Shown here piece after piece: positions 12,996 to 17,670 of a stretch of 17,670 nucleotides of DNA. Source of the stretch: Planctomycetota bacterium (GTDB lineage: Bacteria > Planctomycetota > Planctomycetia > Pirellulales > Pirellulaceae); the NCBI GenBank assembly GCA_026692885.1, contig JAPLNJ010000114.1, positions 1-17,670 of the forward strand, given 5' to 3'. Within the stretch, counting starts at the first letter, position 1, and each line of letters starts with the position of its first letter. The notes below the pieces were generated by a model, which did no database searches, was not told the origin of the DNA, and worked only from the letters and a program-made list of their open reading frames with translations. Both the position numbers and the translations under genes were made by a program.

Positions 12996-14456
12996 ATGCT
13001 CACAGTCAACAGCAATATCTCGGGACTTATTGCGCAGAACAATCTCGCACGAAGCTCCAACCGACTGAGTACCTCGCTCGAGCGGCTGTCCACCGGCATG
13101 AAGATCAACCGGGCCGTGGACGACCCAGCGGGCTTGGTGATTTCGGAATATCAGCGGGCGCAGCTCGCCGGGTTGGACAGAGCGATCACCAATATTGACC
13201 GTGCCACATCGTTCGCCCAGACGGCGGATGGGGGATTGGCCGAGATCAACGGTTTGTTGACCGAACTGCGGGGATTGGCCATTGATTCTGCCAACCAGGG
13301 GTCCCTCGATAGCACCGCGCTGGCAGCGAACCAGTCGCAAGTGCAGAACTTGCTCACCAGCATTGACCGCATCGCCAATACTACCAAGTTCGGCAACCAA
13401 ACGGTCTTGGACGGCTCGCGGGGACTGCAGGGGTTTGTGGATAACCCAGGCTTCAAGTTCCTTCAGGCGGGCGACCCGAATGTACTCAAAGTTAACGGCA
13501 ACACGACTGCTTACGCGGTTTACACGGTTAACGTCACAGTACAAGCAACAAAAACTTATGTGGACGGCGCCGCAGTGGGGGCTGCCGCCATCAATGGCGA
13601 CGAGAACGTGCTGATCAACGGCGTCGTGGTCGCGCTGACAAGTGGCATGACAGGGTCGCAAGTCATCGAGAAGATAAACCAGTACGCTGGACAGACCGGT
13701 TTCACCGCCACGAACAATGGCAGCGCTGCCGCGCCCCAGATCCGGCTTACGGCAAATGATTACGGAGCCAAGGCACTTACGGTATTCTCGGATCGGACAA
13801 ATGGTGGTACTAACCGTACATCCGGGTTTGGTACGACCAACACTGCACTCGTTGGGGTCGACGTCGATGGCACCATCCTTCGCACCACGGGCACCTCAAC
13901 CGGCAACACTGCGGCCACCGGCAAAGGCAGCGTCTTGACAGGCGAATTTGGCCAGGATGGCAGCCTCCTTTCCGTTGAAACGGGCGGACTGTTTCCGGCC
14001 TTGCCGGTAAGCTTGATCGTCTCGGACCAGTCCTCTCGATTTCAGGTGGGTGCGTTCGGGGACGATCAGGCCACCTTGGCGATTTCCCGATCGGCGAGCG
14101 ACGGACTGGGAATCGGCGTCGGCACAATCTTCGGGAACCTCTCAAAGATCGATGTTCGTCGCGCGGACTACGCGGCCGATGCCCAGCTGCTGATCGACCG
14201 AGCCGTGGTCGAGATTTCGAGTATGCGGGGTACGATCGGGGCGTTCCAGGCCCAGACGTTGCAGAAGACCCAGAACAACCTGAAGTCGCAGTTCGAGAAC
14301 ATGAGTTCCGCTGAGTCGACCCTGCGGGATACGGACTTCGCCAAGGAAATCACGAAGTTTACGAACGAGCAGATTCGGCAACAGGCTTCTACGACCGTCC
14401 TCGGGTTGGCGAACCAGAACGCTCAGCAGGTGCTGGCGCTGTTGTCGGGTAAGTGA
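12996..14456 (+). CDS. fliC: Flagellin, filament subunit
   Basis: The 486-residue protein is exported through the flagellar type III system and polymerises into the filament. Residues 1-140 are the conserved N-terminal D0/D1 region (MLTVNSNISGLIAQNNL, then LSTGMKINRAVDDPAGLVIS). Residues 140-400 are the variable part, including a Flagellin_IN-like stretch at about 190-265. Residues 400-486 are the conserved C-terminal region, with STLRDTDFAKEITK and a terminal helix ending VLALLSGK. The start is ATG at 12996, because AGGAG lies at 12984-12988 with 7-base spacing and the family consensus begins here; an in-frame upstream start at 12933 adds 21 unrelated residues. An intrinsic terminator follows after 70 bases, suggesting a monocistronic message. 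No promoter could be assigned with confidence. Confidence 0.97.
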   Translation: MLTVNSNISGLIAQNNLARSSNRLSTSLERLSTGMKINRAVDDPAGLVISEYQRAQLAGLDRAITNIDRATSFAQTADGGLAEINGLLTELRGLAIDSANQGSLDSTALAANQSQVQNLLTSIDRIANTTKFGNQTVLDGSRGLQGFVDNPGFKFLQAGDPNVLKVNGNTTAYAVYTVNVTVQATKTYVDGAAVGAAAINGDENVLINGVVVALTSGMTGSQVIEKINQYAGQTGFTATNNGSAAAPQIRLTANDYGAKALTVFSDRTNGGTNRTSGFGTTNTALVGVDVDGTILRTTGTSTGNTAATGKGSVLTGEFGQDGSLLSVETGGLFPALPVSLIVSDQSSRFQVGAFGDDQATLAISRSASDGLGIGVGTIFGNLSKIDVRRADYAADAQLLIDRAVVEISSMRGTIGAFQAQTLQKTQNNLKSQFENMSSAESTLRDTDFAKEITKFTNEQIRQQASTTVLGLANQNAQQVLALLSGK

Positions 14457-14526
14457 GTTTTGACAGCTTGACTTGGTTAAGGTAAGCTGATGCAAATAGG
14501 AACGGATAGGCAGACGAGATAAGCGC

Positions 14527-14553
14527 GGGGTGCCGAGCTCGACTCGGCACCCC
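14527..14553 (+). terminator. Intrinsic terminator after fliC
   Basis: A perfect 11-bp stem, GGGGTGCCGAG (14527-14537) with CTCGGCACCCC (14543-14553), encloses the loop CTCGA. A moderately T-rich stretch follows at 14561-14570. It lies 70 bases past the fliC stop and would separate the abundant flagellin message from fliD. Confidence 0.85.
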
Positions 14554-14578
14554 TGCGGCGTTGTTTGTTGGCCTTGAT

Positions 14579-14590
14579 CGCAATATTGCG
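14579..14590. promoter_or_regulatory. Perfect 12-base palindrome upstream of fliD
   Basis: CGCAATATTGCG is its own reverse complement. It sits between the fliC terminator and fliD, about 147 bases before the fliD start, and could be an operator. No regulator is identifiable from this window. Confidence 0.3.
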
Positions 14591-14648
14591 CACAGTAACC
14601 CGAAGCGTCCGCGAGAAAGAGCGGTGTTTCCTCGCTGACGTTTCGGGG

Positions 14649-14654
14649 TACAAT
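14649..14654 (+). promoter_or_regulatory. Possible -10 box ahead of fliD
   Basis: TACAAT matches five of six -10 consensus bases about 83 bases ahead of the fliD start. The candidate -35 region (14626-14632) is poor. fliD needs its own promoter because a terminator precedes it, but this assignment is weak. Confidence 0.3.
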
Positions 14655-14736
14655 GATCCAGTGCTAGCGATTTGCGCAACATTCCGATCAATGTCTTGTA
14701 TGTTTGGCCTCGCGACATTTGTTTGGAGGCAGGCTA

Positions 14737-17061
14737 ATGGCGGCTATCAATTTCACAGGTGTGAGTTCGGGAATCGATACCCAGAGTATTATTCAGCAGC
14801 TCACGAAGTTCAATCAACAACACATCGATACACTCCAGGCTCGAGCCGATGACGCTACCAAGCGGCAAACTGCGTTCAAGCAGGTCGAGGCGAAGTTGTT
14901 GTCGTTGCAGACGACGGCTAGTCAACTGAGCAGTGGCCGTAATGGCGTTTTTCAGAGCAAGAGTGTTGCGTCGAGTGACGAGACGTTGTTGCGAGCGGCG
15001 GCCGGGACGGGCGCCGTGTCGGGCACGTATTCGTTGCGAGTGATCTCGTTGGCGCGGAATGCGCAGGTGGCGTCACAGGGGTTCGCGGCCGCCACGAGCA
15101 CGATCACGACCGGGGATTTCACGATCGGCACTGCGGCCGGCAACTCGGCCACCATTACGATCGATGGCACCAACAACACGCTCCAAGGCTTGGTTCAGGC
15201 CATCAATAACGCGGATGTGGGCGTGACGGCGACGGTGATGAGCGACGGATCTGATGCGCGGACCCAGCCCTATCGCTTGGTGTTGTCCTCCGACCAAGCC
15301 GGTACGGCGAATGCGATCGCGATCACCAACAACTTGGCCGTCGACAACAGCACGGACGTGCGTCCTAATTTTGCTGGCACGTCCGTTGGGCCGGCGGTGC
15401 CGGCCCCGTCCTATGCCGGGTTGGCTGCGGTCAGTTCAGCCGGGACGTACACGGGCCTGACCAACGAATCGTTCAAGTTCACGGTTACCGCTGGCGGTAC
15501 GATGGATGCGGGTAATGGGACGCCGGGACAGATCAAGATCGCGTTTGCGAACAGTACCGGGACGTACGCGGGCACGCTCTCGTTCGCCGAAGACCAGGTA
15601 GATCAACCCCAGGACGTGGCTGCAGGGGTGCAGGTGAAGTTTGGCGCCGGTACGTTGAAAGCAGGCGACACGTTTACGGTGGACGCGTTTGTGCCGACCG
15701 TTCAGGAAGCGGCGAATGCCGCAGTACAGATCGGTTCCGGCGCCGGCGCAATCACGGTGGAAAGCTCCGCCAACCAGATCAAGGATGTGATTCCTGGGGT
15801 GACGTTGGATCTGCAAGGGGCCAACCCTAACAAGGACGTGACCGTGACGGTCGCCAGCAACGCCGCCAAGATCGAGCAGTCGATCAGTGACTTGGTGGAC
15901 GGCTACAACCAACTGATGGACTTCATTGACACGCAGGTGAAATTCGATGCCCAAACCGGTCAGGCCGGACAACTGTACGGCAATGCGGCGATTATCGCGA
16001 TGCAGAACACGATCCAGCGGGCGATTATGTCCGTCTCGTCCATGCTGCCCGTCGACCTCAACCGCGTGAGTGCCTTGGGGATCGCCGTCACCAAGGGCCG
16101 CTTGCAGTTGAATCAGGCGGCGTTGAACGCCATGTTCAGCAGCCAGGGTGGTGTTGGTGCGGAGGGATTGAAGTTGGGCTTTGCCCTGGCTGGGACGTCT
16201 ACTAACGGGGGCGTAAGCTTCGTGGCGGCAAGCGACCGCACCAAGGAAGGAGCCTATCAGGTGGACGTCACACAGGCGGCCGAGGCAGCGTCGCTCACGG
16301 CCGGCACACCGTTGGCGGACAGCACGCAGATCACCGCGGGGACTAACTCGCTGTCCCTGATGCTGGACGGCAAGGCTACTAGCGTGACCCTCACCAATGG
16401 GTTCTACAGCCGTGCAGCGCTCGCCCAGCACGTCCAGGCGCAGATCAATGCGCAGCCCGAACTGAGCGGTCGTCGCATCGGGGTGGGGGTAGACGCCTCC
16501 AACGCGTTGGTCTTGACTTCCGCCTCTGTTGGCCGGGCCTCGGAGATCAAGGTTACCGGTGGCACGGCTGTTGACTCGTTGGGTCTGCAGGCAGGTCAAA
16601 ATGCCCAGGGCCGCGACGTGGCTGGCATGTTCGTCGTCGACGGGAAAGTCGAGACGGCCGTGGGGAGCGGGCGCGTCCTGGTGGGCAGTTCGACCAATGC
16701 GCACACGGCGGACCTGCAAGTGTATGTGAGCTTGACTCCTTCGCAAGTCCAGGCTGGCTCTGACGCTACCATGACGGTGACGCGGGGCGTTGCGGACCGG
16801 CTGAATTCGGTGCTCAACCAGTTCCTGGATCCCGTCTCAGGTCGTCTGAAAGCGGTCGATAACAACTTTCAGGCGCAGATTGACTCCGCAAATGCCGAAG
16901 TCACGAAAGAATCGAAGGCGATGAGCGACCGCGAGGCAGAACTGCAGCGTCAGTTCAACGCGATGGAAATTGCGCTCAGCCGGGCGAAATCCCAGGGCGA
17001 TCTGATTTCGACACAGCTGCAATCGGCGCTGTCTTCGAGCCGGTCGAACTCGACGAGCTAG
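14737..17061 (+). CDS. fliD: Flagellar filament cap / hook-associated protein 2
   Basis: The 774-residue protein forms the cap at the filament tip under which flagellin subunits fold and insert. FliD_N covers about 1-120: INFTGVSSGIDTQSIIQQL at 4-22, a coiled helix to about 65, then GTYSLRVISLARNAQVAS. A Flagellin_IN-like segment follows at about 126-190. FliD_C starts near 345 (VIPGVTLDLQGANPNKDVTV) and resumes at about 685-760 with DRLNSVLNQFLDP and a long terminal coiled coil. Between them, about 485-680 holds an extra beta-rich insertion that opens GAYQVDVTQAAEAASLTAGT, much like the FliD_N-type strand again. The protein is much longer than enterobacterial FliD (about 470). ATG at 14737 is chosen because GGAGG lies at 14725-14729 with 7-base spacing; a TTG at 14704 lies upstream in frame. 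fliC lies before it and fliS after it, as is common. Confidence 0.96.
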   Translation: MAAINFTGVSSGIDTQSIIQQLTKFNQQHIDTLQARADDATKRQTAFKQVEAKLLSLQTTASQLSSGRNGVFQSKSVASSDETLLRAAAGTGAVSGTYSLRVISLARNAQVASQGFAAATSTITTGDFTIGTAAGNSATITIDGTNNTLQGLVQAINNADVGVTATVMSDGSDARTQPYRLVLSSDQAGTANAIAITNNLAVDNSTDVRPNFAGTSVGPAVPAPSYAGLAAVSSAGTYTGLTNESFKFTVTAGGTMDAGNGTPGQIKIAFANSTGTYAGTLSFAEDQVDQPQDVAAGVQVKFGAGTLKAGDTFTVDAFVPTVQEAANAAVQIGSGAGAITVESSANQIKDVIPGVTLDLQGANPNKDVTVTVASNAAKIEQSISDLVDGYNQLMDFIDTQVKFDAQTGQAGQLYGNAAIIAMQNTIQRAIMSVSSMLPVDLNRVSALGIAVTKGRLQLNQAALNAMFSSQGGVGAEGLKLGFALAGTSTNGGVSFVAASDRTKEGAYQVDVTQAAEAASLTAGTPLADSTQITAGTNSLSLMLDGKATSVTLTNGFYSRAALAQHVQAQINAQPELSGRRIGVGVDASNALVLTSASVGRASEIKVTGGTAVDSLGLQAGQNAQGRDVAGMFVVDGKVETAVGSGRVLVGSSTNAHTADLQVYVSLTPSQVQAGSDATMTVTRGVADRLNSVLNQFLDPVSGRLKAVDNNFQAQIDSANAEVTKESKAMSDREAELQRQFNAMEIALSRAKSQGDLISTQLQSALSSSRSNSTS

Positions 17062-17146
17062 TGCGTCTTCAAGCCTAAGAGTTGGAGTCGCGATGCGTGA
17101 GTGGAACGGCGCTAGCCCAATGCTACTTACGTTGCACTCGGACATG

Positions 17147-17233
17147 GTGAGCCGCGAGGCGCTAGCCGCGGGTTCTTGGCGAGAAAACGCGGCCAGTTTT
17201 CACCGGTGGCTAGCGCCGTTCCGCTCACAACCC
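17147..17233. repeat. Inverted pair of the same REP-like repeat found at the left edge
   Basis: The right arm (17201-17233) reads CACCGGTGGCTAGCGCC, then CCGCTCACAACCC, nearly the 37-bp unit at 12-136. The left arm (17147-17173) is a diverged inverse copy, GTGAGC then GGCGCTAGCC. The arms are separated by about 27 bases and can fold into a hairpin with matched ends and a matched nine-base GCGCTAGCC core. The placement just downstream of fliD fits REP elements, which often sit after genes. Confidence 0.75.
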
Positions 17234-17300
17234 ACAATCTTAGCCTTGAAGACGAACGAGTGCCGCCTCAATCAAGAAGTGAGGGACGGCCCTGGGGGAG

Positions 17301-17330
17301 TTGACGTTTTAGCGTGTGGAGCGGTATCCT
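17301..17330 (+). promoter_or_regulatory. Sigma-70-type promoter candidate for fliS
   Basis: TTGACG (17301-17306, five of six) and TATCCT (17325-17330, four of six) are 18 bases apart. Transcription would begin near 17337, giving fliS a leader of about 65 bases. It agrees with fliS lying 341 bases from fliD instead of being translationally coupled to it. Confidence 0.45.
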
Positions 17331-17402
17331 GAAGCGTGAACTTGAAGGCGCCCGTCGAGGAATGACGCGGCACTGGTGTTCTGGATCGGAGGAATCACTC
17401 GC

Positions 17403-17670
17403 ATGACTGGAATTCACGCCTACCAGCAACAATCGCCCAGTTGGTATCGGATCGATATGCTCCTGGCGGCCTACGATGGCGCGATCGAACGCATCGAACG
17501 GGCGCAGGAATTGATGGAGAATGGCGATACGGTTGCGGCGGCGCCGTTGATCACCCGTGCCCTGCGCATCATTATCGAGCTGTATGGCGGACTCGACTTA
17601 CGTCACGGTGAGATTCCGGAGAACATGCAGCGGTTGTACGTCTACGTGTTGCATTGCATCAGCTTGGGCG
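17403..17670 (+). CDS. fliS: Flagellar export chaperone FliS, partial (runs off the window)
   Basis: Only the first 89 codons are present. FliS is a small four-helix cytoplasmic protein that binds the C-terminus of flagellin and prevents premature polymerisation. Visible family features are MTGIHAYQQQSPSWYRIDML at the start, LLAAYDGAIERIERAQELM (the YDGA helix), a GDT..A..LITRALRII helix, ELYGGLD, and GEIPENMQRLYVYVLHC. The start at 17403 is supported by GGAGGA at 17388-17393, nine bases upstream. The usual FliS length is about 120-140 residues, so roughly a third is missing. It lies downstream of fliD, its common neighbour, and its likely client is the flagellin at 12996. Confidence 0.9.
   Translation, partial: MTGIHAYQQQSPSWYRIDMLLAAYDGAIERIERAQELMENGDTVAAAPLITRALRIIIELYGGLDLRHGEIPENMQRLYVYVLHCISLG

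Larger units (their letters stand above)
17062..17402. other. Gap between fliD and fliS
   Basis: This 341-base stretch contains the inverted REP-like pair (17147-17233) and a promoter-like site (17301-17330). A 79-codon frame at 17093-17332 crosses the repeat, has no recognisable product and is not accepted as a gene. I see no classical terminator with a T-run after fliD; the inverted repeat may serve to end or protect the transcript. Confidence 0.6.

Noticed and set aside
12912..13661. Minus-strand open frame of 249 codons
   Set aside because: It is antisense to the conserved part of flagellin.
14460..14473. TTGACA and TTGACT just after the fliC stop, as a fliD promoter
   Set aside because: No good -10 follows at proper spacing, and the terminator at 14527-14553 would stop transcripts before fliD.
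15436..16746. Minus-strand open frame of 436 codons
   Set aside because: It is antisense to fliD, with Arg/His-rich composition; fliD is unmistakable on the plus strand.

Overview
The window looks like a chromosomal piece of a planctomycete, probably of the Pirellulales type. The main evidence is a 10.9 kb gene whose product carries the planctomycete-specific N-terminal motif LERLEDRCLL, followed by GEVED, SdrD_B-like, VWA, Big_5 and dockerin modules, a combination typical of giant surface or secreted proteins in that phylum. The DNA is GC-rich, and the gaps hold many palindromic repeats. The taxonomic call is inference from protein content; no rRNA or other marker gene is present.

Layout. 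(1) 1-136: a 37-bp tandem repeat. (2) 137-11035, minus strand: one 3632-residue modular protein filling about 62% of the window. From N to C terminus it has the export motif, a predicted zinc metallopeptidase, an Ig-like segment, GEVED, an SdrD_B-like fold split by a VWA domain, GEVED, SdrD_B, two cadherin/Ig-like scaffolds each split by a pair of an unrecognised module of about 90 residues, thirteen Big_5-type Ig repeats, a dockerin, and a C-terminal tail of about 124 residues. (3) 11036-12995: about 2 kb without a credible gene. It holds a good promoter for the giant gene, a 95/96-bp element present twice, and two clusters of hairpins. (4) 12996-17670, plus strand: flagellin (fliC), filament cap (fliD) and the start of the flagellin chaperone gene (fliS).

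The flagellar genes form one functional group: FliS holds unpolymerised flagellin in the cytoplasm, FliD caps the growing filament, and FliC is the filament subunit. They do not look like one tight operon. A strong intrinsic terminator follows fliC, and a 341-bp gap with a repeat and a promoter-like site separates fliD from fliS. The giant protein is divergently transcribed. No sequence evidence links it to the flagellum beyond adjacency.

The most unusual content is inside the giant protein: three separate domain-within-domain insertions, one of them involving a module I cannot assign to a named family, and a catalytic-looking metallopeptidase head on an adhesin-like stalk.
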